Shown in pieces: positions 13,580 to 27,259 of a DNA stretch of 64,000 nt (the first letter of the stretch is position 1; the number at the start of each line of letters is the position of its first letter). A model generated the notes under the pieces. The model searched no databases. It was not told the origin of the DNA and was given only the letters and a program-made list of their open reading frames with translations. A program made the position numbers and the translations under genes. The stretch is from Osedax frankpressi. Lineage: Eukaryota; Annelida; Polychaeta; Sabellida; Siboglinidae. Location: contig OZ038314.1 of the NCBI GenBank assembly GCA_964035775.1, positions 41,622,712-41,686,711 of the forward strand, read 5' to 3'.

Positions 13580-16190
13580 TTAACCCTTTACTTCCCAACG
13601 GTCGATGTCAGTCGATGTTGAAATATTCATTTTTAAATGCTTATAACTCAATAAATACTTATCCGAATATTAAATCATAAACACATATTGATAGATAATT
13701 TATTTATCTATTATAATGAATAAAAACACAAATAGCTTTATATTTTATTATATAGCTATTACAAAAAAAACATAGGTATCAGTAAAAATACTTATTTGGA
13801 TTTCGAAAATGATCATCATGCTTATTATAATTAAATATTGTAATTAAAATATTTAATTTTAAAATATTAAAAAATATACAATGTATTTTAAATTTGTTTA
13901 TTTACAATTTCAATATGATAACATAAGGAATTAAATTGTCAATATTTATTAATTATTAAAATTATAAGCCTTAAATTTAAAAAAAATTACATGATATAAG
14001 TATGATATTTGATATATAATAATATTATGATTTTGCATTGAATTTATATTATTTTTTAATAAATATAAAGAGTTATTATATATGAATATAAATATTCAAT
14101 AATATGAATTCCAATCTATTTTAAATTTGGCGTAATTGTATGTAAATAAACAATATGTTTCAGCTTTTTAAAATGTTGATCGTCATTTCACTTTTATATT
14201 TTAAACATGTCAGACTATTATTACGATGGTGAATTGCAGCTTATTTTAGATGTCGACGATTCATTAAGTGATATCGATATATCACTAGAAGAAGTAGTTA
14301 GTATAATTATGTATTAAATTATAATTGATTGTTATCTAATACAATATTTGTAGCAATATACAAATTTAAAAAAAAAAATTTATAAACATTACATTTCTGA
14401 TTAGATTTACTATAATTCTATAATAATTATGCACATATTTAATATATATATATATATTTTAATATATACAAGAATATATAATTAAACTATTGTCCTTAAT
14501 ATTTAAATTTAAAAACAGTTAATACAATTGAAAATAGATTTAAATATTACAAATAAGAATTGTTGAATTATTTACAAATATTTAGAATTTGATTCCTTAC
14601 TATATTATATAAATTTGATTATTATAAACTTTTATTTTTACATTTCAAAATATATATTTTTTCATTACAGATTTAGTCGGATGATTCTTTTACAGTATCC
14701 GATAATGAATATTTATGTAAAAAAAAGTGAATCTTCGCATTCTTCAAGATGTATAGAAATTTCTTCAGCACCTAGAGTGAAGAAACTTAAATAAGAAAAT
14801 AAATGTCCTCCCATAAGATGGTTTGATAATCTAAATAATATAACCCATACTATAAATATACCCTTTACCTCAAATACTGGACTAACACATTTATTTGATG
14901 ACTGAACTACTGAAGCCGATTTTTTTCTAAAAAATATTACCTAAGATATAATAAGTTACATAGTAGAATCAACAAATGAATATGCGATACTAAAAAAATC
15001 TTCGTTTACTACTTTTTTCTCTGAAATACTCTTTTTTCTCTGGGGTTCTTCATTTATATGGGTATATCTTCACTTCCCGATGGTATATTGTTTTGGTCGA
15101 AGGACTCGGTATATAATAGGCCATTTATCTCATAGGATCACCAAAAATAGGTATATGGATTTGATACGCTGCTTCCATATATCTAAGAAAAATGAAGAGA
15201 AAAAGTATGATAAGCTAATAATAAGCAAGGTATTTTTATTTATGAGATATATTTCTGCTTTGCTTTTAGATATTATTAAATAATAATCTTCTATATAGTC
15301 TTTTGTATGTTATATCCGTTATTCTAACTGTAATTAGTTTTGTTGTGCTGTAGCTTCTTATACTAACATTACATCTATTAAATTCGAATTATTATCAACG
15401 GTGTTAGCGGTAATTTCGCGAAAGCCTTTTTACCTGACCGAGAAATCGCTGTTGATGAAGGCATGATTGGATTTAATGGTCGTATTTCCTTTAGGCAATA
15501 TTTTCCTAGTAAGTCCGTAAAGCATGGAATTAAGTTTTATGCTTTATGTGATTCTGCTAGGATATTGTCTTAAACTTAAAATATATACTGGTAGAGATAT
15601 TACTTTTGATAAAACATTACTATATAATTATTCTATTGTTATGGATCTTATTTCTCCAAATTATTTATATAATAACCATAAATTATACACCGATAACTAT
15701 TATACTTCACTTAAGCTTGCAACAGATCTGAATAAAAAGAAAACAAATTAATTCGGAACTATAAAGAAGAATGCAAGATGTGTGCCCGACATGATGAGCC
15801 AGAAGAAAAATAGCGGAGAAAGCATTAAACTTGATGGAATTATAGTATGCAGGTTTAAAATTTAATCTATATAAAATACTGTATATATATATTGAATATA
15901 AATAAGTATTGTATTTAGATATTCTTTATTGATAGTCATCATTGACTACATTATTTTGGAAGTATAAAATTTATAATTTTAGATGGAAAAAAAAAGGATG
16001 TCCATATATAATCGACTTGGGGCGACGTCAAAGATCCAGATGTGAAGAGCAGATTTAATGAAGAAACAAAGAGAAAACCGAACATGATTATAACATGATT
16101 ATAACATGACTACAATAAGTATGAATGGATTTGATAAATTATATCAATTTAGGAGTTATTACGATGTGGCTGGTAACAAATTGTGAACAA
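13580..16190 (+). mobile_element. piggyBac DNA transposon, broken
   Basis: The 5' end is recognisable: target TTAA at 13580-13583 followed by CCCTTTACTTCCCAACGGTC and a repeated TCGATG motif, the usual piggyBac terminal pattern. The transposase begins at 14207 with an acidic N-terminus (MSDYYYDGEL), passes an apparent intron (~14300-14670), then shows piggyBac DDE features: ESTNEYAI-like segment (~14965), a tract ending in LIRCFHI (~15170), REIAVDEGMIGFNGR (~15440-15485, containing a catalytic Asp), LYTDNYYTS (~15683-15710, second catalytic Asp), GTIKKNARCVP (~15755) and a decayed KPNMII...DYNK segment (~16075-16120). Several stops and frame changes show it is dead. I did not find the 3' terminal repeat. 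Confidence 0.8.
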
Positions 16191-17480
16191 ATTAATTTTA
16201 TATAAAATTAATTTTTTAATATTCTATAAAATATATTTAATTAATTAAAATAATTATTATAATGACAAGTGTATAATATTAATTAATATATCTTATTCCA
16301 GTGTAACTCAAGTTGTAATATTAATAATAGCATATTTATATTAGTAAATAGTTATTTTAATAGTATTAATTATTCTAATAATTTAAAAATAATTTGGATA
16401 ATTTCCAATATATAAATTATCGTTTTATTATCGTATTGTAAATATGATAATATATTTACTATAAATATATTTTGATTTGAAACTATATATTGTAATGCCT
16501 AAGTACAACAATTGCATATATTATTTATTGGATATCTAAAACATGAACGAGAAAATAAGAATATTTATACATATAGTAAATGTATTTTTCACCGATATAA
16601 TATTAACAATTACATTTAATGATACATAATAATATACTGTATTACATATAATGAAATAATTGTATATCTGTATGTGTAATTCAATTCATGACATTAACAA
16701 ATTACAATAAAAAATAATGATCAATTTGGATTAAATTATAATCTGAATTTGATTTTTTTTTATATAATTCTATTTCAAACAAAAAAAATTATTTGTTATA
16801 TCACATTAATTGAGAACAGTTATAATATAGTTATAGCATATATATATATATATCGTGTACATTATGTATTAATTTATGCATTATGTATTAATAACTAAGG
16901 TTTGTTATATTAATGTAATCTTCATATATTACACAAATGTAATCTATTTAAATCTGAATTTAATATAAATTTTGTATTTGAAAATATATTTATTTGCATT
17001 ATGTATGAATGTTGTATATATGTAAGGTATATTTTGCATTGATTAGAAATGTATTATTATTAATAATTACATATAAATTTTAAATATAATATCTAAAGTA
17101 TATTACAATTAATTAAAGCATATTTAAACTATGTACATTATTTATTGAAATAGTAATCGATACTAATATAATTATAAATATATATTAATAAATTATTACG
17201 TTATTCATGATTAAATAATATTAATTTTGTGTATTTTTTTATAATTTTTAATTTTTGCTATCTCATACATCCTTATATTTATATATGTTTGTATAATATT
17301 TGTAATAATAATTCTATGATTATATCCTGATTCGTTTGCAAACAATTAATGATTAATTTTTCCTCTGTGGGTATTAATTTTAGTGATTCGTAATTTAGTC
17401 TTTTAATGTTGTAATTTGTAGTCTTATTTTCGATATTTAATATAAATAAAATAGATTTTATTGATTTGCAAATATTAAAT
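16191..17480. other. AT-rich intergenic DNA, nothing recognised
   Basis: Low-complexity A/T sequence between the piggyBac remnant and the P-element transposase. No exon, RNA gene or repeat array recognised. Any P-element 3' terminal repeat would be expected near its right edge but was not identified. Confidence 0.5.
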
Positions 17481-17499
17481 TTATCCCTGGATGGAGATA

Positions 17500-20400
17500 C
17501 CAGCCTTCTACGTTAATGACGATTGCATCAAATTATTTTTTACTGCACTTTTACACTCAAAACAATCAATTTGTTTTTGCAATTTCCTTGTAATGAATCC
17601 GGAGATATATACAATAATATCTATTTTATATTCGCTTATTGTATTATTGATTGGCAGATCATCGTACGTATGATCAAGTTTCATAATTTGTGTTCAATAC
17701 ATACATATGGACGACAATATAGATATATCTAATATACTGCATTACCATTTGAACTTTAAACCTATTTAATGTATAACAAGTTTATATAAAAATATATACA
17801 TAAATAAACGTATGTAAAATATATCATTTGATACAAATAGTATGATTAATTATAATAATTTATTATAAGCCTCATTACGCATTAATAATCTTTTGTAGAT
17901 TGTTTGAAATTGCTTTATATTCGGATTGTTTGAAGTACCACCATGAGCCCTGATTGCACCAAATAGCAATTCAAGGTGATCTTGACTCATTTTTTATGTC
18001 AATAAATATTTAAAATTTGCTTTTATTAGTCTGTTATAAACCTAAATAAATAAATATATATATATGCATATATATTAATATACATTAATATATATATTAA
18101 TATTTACCTCTTCAACTACTTTTAGACCAGATATGAATCCAATAAATCCGGTTTTAATAAATTCAGATAAGCAAATTGACATTCCACGAATATCAGACAA
18201 TATTCAGAATATTTAATATATCAAATGTTGAATCAATCATTAGACAAAATTCAATTGTTGGTCCAGCCTCAATAAAATAGGGATGTTTGATAACATATTT
18301 CATATATTTTAGCGCATCAGCTACACTTTGACTAAATTGTTGAGCTGCTAGTTTAACCTAAAAATATGATCTTTTCTTAATATTATATATATATATAAAT
18401 ATATTATTAATTACATTTAATTCCTATATAATACGGTACCTTCATCATTTGTGATTTAAAATTAATATGCTGCTCAGTTAATTTATTTGCAAGATGTAAT
18501 CCATTTTCCTTTTGATACTGATGGAGTAAATCAAAATATTTCCAGCTTATCATTTACCCTATAATGTTTGATATTGTATTATAAATTAGAATATTGTTTA
18601 TTAGGTTAATTATTAAACCGTTTCCATTTTTGATGTCTTTATATGTAAACAGGGCTCCTCTAATTAACTTCAACATATGACAAGGATGTAATAGGAGAGC
18701 AATATTATAATTGGTCTCTGGATGTTTGAAAAATGGATTTAGTTGTGGAAGGCTCATATTTCCTCCAAGTTCATTCATCATTGAAATATGACTTTCTGGT
18801 CCATCACATGTTACAACAAGAACTTCTACGTTTGTATCATGTAGCTTTAGAATAGCTTGTTGTACTAAATTAGCTTTTTCTGAACCAGATAAACCTGTAT
18901 ATCATTAATAAATTGATTTGGTATACAGTTTTGTAAATATAATTTGTTAAATTACCTGCAATCATAAAATACAATTGGTAGTTTCCACCAAGATGTCAGC
19001 CTTACTACCATTATAACCAGTGCTTCCTTTGCCATATGTTCATCATCCTTTAAACCTGCTAATAATAATAATAATATCTTATAAACTTTTGCATAAATAT
19101 AGCTACTAATAATATAAATTTATCTCCTAACAGGAATCTACTCCGATATCAACATATCCGGTGAATTTATTTAGATTTCCGTCCCAAACTAGTTGACTTC
19201 TTATGGCCATTTCATCTAACAATAAAGATACATAGAGAGTTTCAATTTATGATTTCTCCCTCAATAGCCTAAAAGAATATTCCTGTAAATATATAAGATT
19301 ATTATAAATATTATATATTGTTATTAATACATAAATGTATAATTTAACATACTGTAAATCCTGAATAAGCATCTAATGTTGAATACCATTTCCTTATTGT
19401 CAAAGGTGAAATTGAAATTTTCTCTAACATATTCCTTTCTAGAATAAAACTAAATAAATAAATATGATTTATAATAAATGATAAATGTTATCAATCAAAT
19501 TAAAAAATATAAATCTATTTACTTGTAATGTCATGGCAAAAGATCTTAGTTCTTCGTAAAATTTATTAGTATTTCCTTGTCCCTTAATTATTCTATTAAG
19601 GATACTTTTTGGTATACCTATAATAATATATAAAAATATACTTAAGGACAAACAGTTTAATTGTAATCCTACATACATATAAGATAATGATTTTAATTGA
19701 AATATAAATAACCTGTAAATGTGCTTTCAATCATTTTTGCTGCTGTATTTGTTATCAAGTGTTTATTCCTTAGATCATCAGTTATAGATTACAGTGTTTA
19801 AATTCTAACTGTTTGCCTTTTTATCTGACAACAATTTTATATACATTAATAAAAAAATAATCATCTTAATAAATCAATTATTACCTTCGTTTGGAGATTT
19901 TTGATTTCCTTTGATTTATCTGAGACTACATTTTTGTACTTAACATAGTCAACCAGTGCCAATCAATATTAATTGCATAACCAAGGTCATGAAAAAACAA
20001 TTCCAAATGTGTCGGCTTAATACACACTTTCTTTTGAGGTATCTCAGTATCATAAGCTAAATCAGTATATCTTGATGCTGGAGGTTTCCTTCTTTGAGTC
20101 TGTAAATTATATAAGTATTATTGTGTTAAATAATTTCTTGAGAAAATTGTTAAATTATTTTTTGTATCATATCGATACAAAAAATAATAATGAAAAACCA
20201 AAACAAACTTTACTGTTAACTTGTGATTATATAAAAATTGTTGGTATTGCACCATCTCTTAAATTATTACTTAATTATACTTAATTATTACCATTACTTA
20301 AATTAAAATATTACTTTAGTAATATATTACTACACCTATATATATATTCTTCTTCGAAATGTGATGTACACATTTTAGCGGTGGACCAGGAGCAAAAAGC

Positions 20401-22087
20401 TTTGTTTTACTGTCTTTCTCTAACTGCTTCATATTTATTATCCATTTCTTTTTTAGTGTTTCATTCTTGGAAAATCTATATATATAAACCATTATATATG
20501 CAAATGAATAATATGTTTACATAAAATAACATAGTTGTACATTAAGAGTGGTCGATGATAAAAAATATAATTAAAATTATCTGAATCTTAAAGTATATAC
20601 TAATGTAAGACTAATGTTTAATTTTTAGATTTTTGCAATTAATATTGAGCCAGCGCCATGGTTTTCAAAAAAAAAATTTGTCTAAAATATTTGTAATCTC
20701 GAAATTGATGATAGGATCTATTGCGCATGACAGAAATGGTGTTATTGTTTGAAAATTTGAATTTTAAAATTTTTCTATACAATTTATTATCAGCATTATG
20801 TTAATTTAGCATGATTTGAAACCACGATCACACATACATCAATACTTCCCACATACTACATTATCTTACCGTAAATTACCTACATATGTTGTAGGTAATT
20901 TTCTTCAAAATGTGATTTTATTGTATAAAATATATATTTCATTATTTCTATATTGTACATTATAAAAATTGTTTATATATTACTTCATATTATTAATTTT
21001 CTATAATAGTCTTAATTATATATATTCCATACAATTTTTGTATCAATTAAACATTGTTAATTAATATAAAAAGATTATTAAATTTTTATTATATTTACAT
21101 AATAAAAATTGATTGGAAAATTATTAATTTTATTCAAAATATGATGAAACGGCAAAAATAGAGAGATATGTTGTCTATAACAAATATTGAATCAATAAAA
21201 AAATTAAATAAAATAATCTTCGATAATTTTGACTTAGTTAAAAAAAATAATAAAACTAAATTTTTTTTAGAAAATGTGTCTAAAATACATATTATTATAT
21301 TTTTTTAAAAACATTTAATTATATTTTATATACATAACAAATATATAAATTAAACTAAATACATTTACACAGATTATAATAAATATAAGTCAACAAATAA
21401 TGTGAAAATGTTAATTTTCAAAAAATAATAAAAAAAAATATTTTGCCAATAAATTTCAAAAAAAAAATGTGAAATATTGTTAACATTTGGTTTTGGCAAT
21501 CACTATACTCATATTATGCATTTTTCGGAGTTTCAAAAATTAATATTATCTATATATTAAATCTATCTTTTCGAATTTTATATTTTTCTAATGTAAATTT
21601 TCCTATCTACTACATGCAAAATTTCAATGGGCTGGCGCTACCCCTAATACATTACCAAATTGTCTGAATTTTTTGTAGAGTATTATTATATAACTCTATA
21701 AGATGCAACTAGTTTTAATCAGATTAATCAAAATAGGCATAAAAATGACCACCCTTATTGTACATTATATAATTGATATATAAATAATTCAAATATTAAT
21801 GTATTAAATAATAATAACCTCCATATATAATAGAATATAGCTTAATAATAATAGTATAATATCTATTAATAATCTAAATTATATATATACTTAAAATATA
21901 TCTAAAATGGATTTATAAATGTCTACTATATTATAAATGTTACGTTACATTTTAATATTAATATTAAAGTAAACTATAATAGAATATAATTATATATATG
22001 TTATATATTTGATAACTTGTGTAATGTTACTCCTTCTGGGTGTTTATATTGAGTATGTTTACAAAAGGGAGCGCTACAGCTTGGCAT
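17500..22087 (-). mobile_element. P-element (THAP9-like) transposase gene, multi-exon, broken
   Basis: Read on the minus strand. Exon 1 (22017-22087) starts MPSCSAPFCKHTQYKHPEG, the first half of a THAP zinc finger; exon 2 (from 20475) continues with FSKNETLKKKWIIN and LKCVHHISKK, completing the C2-CH pattern. Later exons carry IIKGQGNTNKFYEELRSFA (~19530-19600), IRSQLVWDGNLNKFTGYVDIG (~19150-19205), VLVVTCDGPESHISMMNEL (~18770-18825), HPCHMLKLIRGAL (~18660-18700), SQDHLELLFGAIRAHGG (~17930-17995) and ISGFITRKL...CFECKSA (~17550-17620). These are the RNase-H-like core, GTP-binding insertion region and C-terminal blocks of P transposases; the Asp in YVDIG and TCDG and the Glu in QDHLEL are probable catalytic residues. 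An in-frame TAA lies just before the IETLYVSLL segment (~19240) and another follows the last block, so this copy looks inactive. Intron 1 contains a nested element. Confidence 0.8.
20543..21757. mobile_element. Nonautonomous DNA transposon inside P-element intron 1 (copy A)
   Basis: 1,215 bp flanked by a perfect 8-bp target-site duplication TTGTACAT (20535-20542 and 21758-21765). Ends are TAAGAGTGGTC and, inverted, TAAGGGTGGTC. Subterminal inverted blocks also pair imperfectly (GAGCCAGCGCC near 20650 versus TAGCGCCAGCCC inverted near 21630). No coding capacity seen. An 8-bp duplication fits hAT or P superfamilies; the Drosophila P terminal repeat contains a similar TAAGGTGGTC, which favours a P-related MITE but is not decisive. 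Confidence 0.75.
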
Positions 22088-22239
22088 TAAAACTTTTAAA
22101 ATTGAGAAGTTAGAAAAAATATAAAATTTTTAAATAATAGTCACCAAAGATGGCGGCCATTTCATCCACTCTCACTCGCGGGTTTTGTTTACATTCGCTA
22201 TCTATGATATTGAATCACTATCTATGATACAAATCTATG

Positions 22240-25121
22240 GCCATTTCATCTAACAATAAAGATACATAGAGAGTTTCAATTTATGATTTCTCCCTCAATA
22301 GCCTAAAAGAATATTCCTGTAAATATATAAGATTATTATAAATATTATATATTGTTATTAATACATAAATGTATAATTTAACATACTGTAAATCCTGAAT
22401 AAGCATCTAATGTTGAATACCATTTCCTTATTGTCAAAGGTGAAATTGAAATTTTCTCTAACATATTCCTTTCTAGAATAAAACTAAATAAATAAATATG
22501 ATTTATAATAAATGATAAATGTTATCAATCAAATTAAAAAATATAAATCTATTTACTTGTAATGTCATGGCAAAAGATCTTAGTTCTTCGTAAAATTTAT
22601 TAGTATTTCCTTGTCCCTTAATTATTCTATTAAGGATACTTTTTGGTATACCTATAATAATATATAAAAATATACTTAAGGACAAACAGTTTAATTGTAA
22701 TCCTACATACATATAAGATAATGATTTTAATTGAAATATAAATAACCTGTAAATGTGCTTTCAATCATTTTTGCTGCTGTATTTGTTATCAAGTGTTTAT
22801 TCCTTAGATCATCAGTTATAGATTACAGTGTTTAAATTCTAACTGTTTGCCTTTTTATCTGACAACAATTTTATATACATTAATAAAAAAATAATCATCT
22901 TAATAAATCAATTATTACCTTCGTTTGGAGATTTTTGATTTCCTTTGATTTATCTGAGACTACATTTTTGTACTTAACATAGTCAACCAGTGCCAATCAA
23001 TATTAATTGCATAACCAAGGTCATGAAAAAACAATTCCAAATGTGTCGGCTTAATACACACTTTCTTTTGAGGTATCTCAGTATCATAAGCTAAATCAGT
23101 ATATCTTGATGCTGGAGGTTTCCTTCTTTGAGTCTGTAAATTATATAAGTATTATTGTGTTAAATAATTTCTTGAGAAAATTGTTAAATTATTTTTTGTA
23201 TCATATCGATACAAAAAATAATAATGAAAAACCAAAACAAACTTTACTGTTAACTTGTGATTATATAAAAATTGTTGGTATTGCACCATCTCTTAAATTA
23301 TTACTTAATTATACTTAATTATTACCATTACTTAAATTAAAATATTACTTTAGTAATATATTACTACACCTATATATATATTCTTCTTCGAAATGTGATG
23401 TACAAATTTTAGCGGTGGACCAGGAGCAAAAAGCTTTGTTTTACTGTCTTTCTCTAACTGCTTCATATTTATTATCCATTTCTTTTTTAGTGTTTCATTC
23501 TTGGAAAATCTATATATATAAACCATTATATATGCAAATGAATAATATGTTTACATAAAATAACATAGTTGTACATTAAGAGTGGTCGATGATAAAAAAT
23601 ATAATTAAAATTATCTGAATCTTAAAGTATATACTAATGTAAGACTAATGTTTAATTTTTAGATTTTTGCAATTAATATTGAGCCAGCGCCATGGTTTTC
23701 AAAAAAAAAATTTGTCTAAAATATTTGTAATCTCGAAATTGATGATAGGATCTATTGCGCATGACAGAAATGGTGTTATTGTTTGAAAATTTGAATTTTA
23801 AAATTTTTCTATACAATTTATTATCAGCATTATGTTAATTTAGCATGATTTGAAACCACGATCACACATACATCAATACTTCCCACATACTACATTATCT
23901 TACCGTAAATTACCTACATATGTTGTAGGTAATTTTCTTCAAAATGTGATTTTATTGTATAAAATATATATTTCATTATTTCTATATTGTACATTATAAA
24001 AATTGTTTATATATTACTTCATATTATTAATTTTCTATAATAGTCTTAATTATATATATTCCATACAATTTTTGTATCAATTAAACATTGTTAATTAATA
24101 TAAAAAGATTATTAAATTTTTATTATATTTACATAATAAAAATTGATTGGAAAATTATTAATTTTATTCAAAATATGATGAAACGGCAAAAATAGAGAGA
24201 TATGTTGTCTATAACAAATATTGAATCAATAAAAAAATTAAATAAAATAATCTTCGATAATTTTGACTTAGTTAAAAAAAATAATAAAACTAAATTTTTT
24301 TTAGAAAATGTGTCTAAAATACATATTATTATATTTTTTTAAAAACATTTAATTATATTTTATATACATAACAAATATATAAATTAAACTAAATACATTT
24401 ACACAGATTATAATAAATATAAGTCAACAAATAATGTGAAAATGTTAATTTTCAAAAAATAATAAAAAAAAATATTTTGCCAATAAATTTCAAAAAAAAA
24501 ATGTGAAATATTGTTAACATTTGGTTTTGGCAATCACTATACTCATATTATGCATTTTTCGGAGTTTCAAAAATTAATATTATCTATATATTAAATCTAT
24601 CTTTTCGAATTTTATATTTTTCTAATGTAAATTTTCCTATCTACTACATGCAAAATTTCAATGGGCTGGCGCTACCCCTAATACATTACCAAATTGTCTG
24701 AATTTTTTGTAGAGTATTATTATATAACTCTATAAGATGCAACTAGTTTTAATCAGATTAATCAAAATAGGCATAAAAATGACCACCCTTATTGTACATT
24801 ATATAATTGATATATAAATAATTCAAATATTAATGTATTAAATAATAATAACCTCCATATATAATAGAATATAGCTTAATAATAATAGTATAATATCTAT
24901 TAATAATCTAAATTATATATATACTTAAAATATATCTAAAATGGATTTATAAATGTCTACTATATTATAAATGTTACGTTAAATTTTAATATTAATATTA
25001 AAGTAAACTATAATAGAATATAATTATATATATGTTATATATTTGATAACTTGTGTAATGTTACTCCTTCTGGGTGTTTATATTGAGTATGTTTACAAAA
25101 GGGAGCGCTACAGCTTGGCAT
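22240..25121 (-). pseudogene. Duplicated 5' half of the P-element transposase gene (copy B)
   Basis: Same exons as copy A shifted by 3,034 bp: THAP exon 1 at 25051-25121 and exon 2 from 23509. It is cut off at the duplication junction, within the exon that reads LDEMAI in copy A, so it has no catalytic core. On the minus strand it lies upstream of copy A. Confidence 0.8.
23577..24791. mobile_element. Second copy of the nested nonautonomous transposon
   Basis: Identical by eye to 20543-21757, including its 8-bp flanking duplication. It exists because of the tandem duplication and not through a separate insertion. Confidence 0.75.
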
Positions 25122-25270
25122 TAAAACTTTTAAAATTGAGAAGTTAGAAAAAATATAAAATTTTTAAATAATAGTCACCAAAGATGGCGGCCATTTCATC
25201 CACTCTCACTCGCGGGTTTTGTTTACATTCGCTATCTATGATATTGAATCACTATCTATGATACAAATCT

Positions 25271-26160
25271 ATGATATTATTAGATAAATCAACAAAATTC
25301 ATAATTAAAAATAAATAATAGACTTAAGATGAAGGTTAAGATTATAGTAGAAATATGAATACTTTATTATTTTGAGTATGAAAATCACATATGTATAAAA
25401 TATAAATATTTACATTATTATTATTGACACGCTATAAATACACCTACATATTAATAAAATATAATAATATATTTAAATTTTACAGAAATCTTTTATATAG
25501 CATTGTAACTGTACTATATATTACTAATCTTTTGGTATATAAATTATATTTTATATTTATGTTTTTTCATATAATTATAATGAAAATAATCTAGGTCATG
25601 AACCCTATACAAAATGTGCAGCAGTTTAAATTGCATACGACAGTATATTAGTTTAAATTTATCGTACATATACTTTAATAGTGCTACGTAGTAATCCATT
25701 TGTAACAGGTTTACATTATTATCAATTATATATTTTCCATGATTAAATTATATTTTTCATGATTAAAATAATATTTAGGAATATTTCTATATATTTTATT
25801 CATTTGATATATTTTTGATATGCGTTTCTTAAAATCGAATATCACATACTCATTAGTTATGCAATAGTAGAGAAACTGCGAATTGAAATATATGCATTAT
25901 TATATAATATAAACATAGATTATATAGGATTGTATAATATTTACAATTTTAATATTAAATATTATAGTCAAATATAAATAATATAGGCCAATAGCAATAT
26001 TACAATTATTCACAAAATATTATAAACAATTATATCAATTAAAAATATATATGTGTAAATATAACTTATTTACATTAATATAATATGTAACCAATATGGT
26101 TTTATACATATATCAAATATAATTCACTTATGATAATATTATTCACTCATAATTCACTTA
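25271..26160. other. AT-rich intergenic DNA, nothing recognised
   Basis: No exon-like or repeated structure found between the tandem duplication and a LINE scrap. Confidence 0.5.
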
Positions 26161-26162
26161 GA

Positions 26163-26400
26163 TAATGCGTTCGATACCATTGATCATACATTAGTACTTG
26201 AAGACTATTTAATTACGGATTTAAAAGTAATTTTTTAAAACTAATATATTCTCATCTTAGTATCAGATATCAGAGAGTCAAAATAAATAATACTAACTCA
26301 CAATTATTAAAACAAAACATAGGAGTTCGGATAGGCTCAATTATATTAGTATTAATTGATCATGAAAATCAAGTAATACTCAAAGTTACTAAGATATAGT
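26163..26400 (+). mobile_element. LINE reverse-transcriptase fragment
   Basis: DNAFDTIDHTLVLEDYL at 26163-26213 matches the non-LTR reverse transcriptase block usually written AFDTVDH. Further on, a second frame gives SQLLKQNIGVRIGSIILVL (~26298-26355), resembling the following GVPQGS-type block. Short, frame-broken and dead. Confidence 0.6.
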
Positions 26401-26496
26401 GTTGTGTATAGTAGTGTGTTCACTGAAGTATAACCGATAGGTTTCAGTGAACATGCATGTAATAAACAAGATATTTATTAATACATATAATAGAAA

Positions 26497-26690
26497 ACAA
26501 TTAGAAGTTTTCCATAATACATAATACATTTGTTATTTTATTCGGAGAAAAAATACAAGTTAATAAAACAATTAATAAAATATAATATAAGAATTATATA
26601 TTTAAAGAAATGTAACAATTAGAAGTTTTAATTCCATAATAGATTGTTGTTTTATTTGGAAAAATAATATAAGTTGATAAAACAATTCTC
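26497..26690. repeat. Diverged direct repeat pair (~75 bp each)
   Basis: 26497-26572 and 26613-26688 share CAATTAGAAGTTTT, a TTTTATT(T/C)GGA(G)AAAA tract and (A/G)ATAAAACAATT. A small hairpin (GTTCACTGAA...TTCAGTGAAC, 26419-26453) lies just upstream. No function assigned. Confidence 0.5.
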
Positions 26691-27103
26691 AAGTGTGTAT
26701 ATAAATAAATTGATTAAAAGCAATAATGGATTGATCAAAGATAACTCCGGTAGATTATCAAAGATATTACTATTTAAAACAAATTGTATCCATAAACATT
26801 TATTTCAACAACTAATATAAACTAAGTTATCTGAATTTTAATTCTGAATACTTATTTTCATATATGCTATATATATATTACATCATATAGAATACACTTA
26901 TATGCAAACTATAGAATATCTCTATGCATATTGAAATATTATTTATTCAGGTTATATTAAACTAATTTGTATAATTCATTCTTTCATTGATAACCTATTA
27001 TTTATAATATATATTATGAGTGTCCAATTTACAATTATAAAATAAAAGTAAGACTTATACTCACATCTTATCATAATTGATTAACGTCACACATTTCCCC
27101 GGT

Positions 27104-27259
27104 AGAATCCACAAAAATAGAATATGCTTTAAATAGTTTAACAGTTTATCTCGCAATTTTAGAGGATCCCACAAAAATGCACAAAACAGGAGATAACCAA
27201 TTATATTGGTATAATATTTGTGGTAACCCAACTGAACTCTTGGAAATAACAGATTTTTA
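27104..27259 (+). other. Orphan exon-like open segment, unidentified
   Basis: After a possible acceptor (CCCCGGTAG) the plus strand is open for about 52 codons, including YALNSLTVYLAILEDPTKM and LYWYNICGNPTELLEITDF, ending in TAA at ~27257. Composition and amino-acid mix look coding, but I do not recognise the family and found no partner exon upstream. It could be a last exon, a transposon scrap or chance. Confidence 0.25.

Larger units (their letters stand above)
19203..25270. repeat. Near-identical 3,034-bp tandem duplication
   Basis: Copy A is 19203-22236 and copy B 22237-25270, offset exactly 3034. I noticed only two substitutions by eye, at 20376 versus 23406-23410 (CACATTTT/CAAATTTT) and near 21952 versus 24986 (TTACATT/TTAAATT). 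Both breakpoints share TATG, a 4-bp microhomology. The unit holds the 5' half of the P-element gene, including THAP exons and the nested element. Confidence 0.95.
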
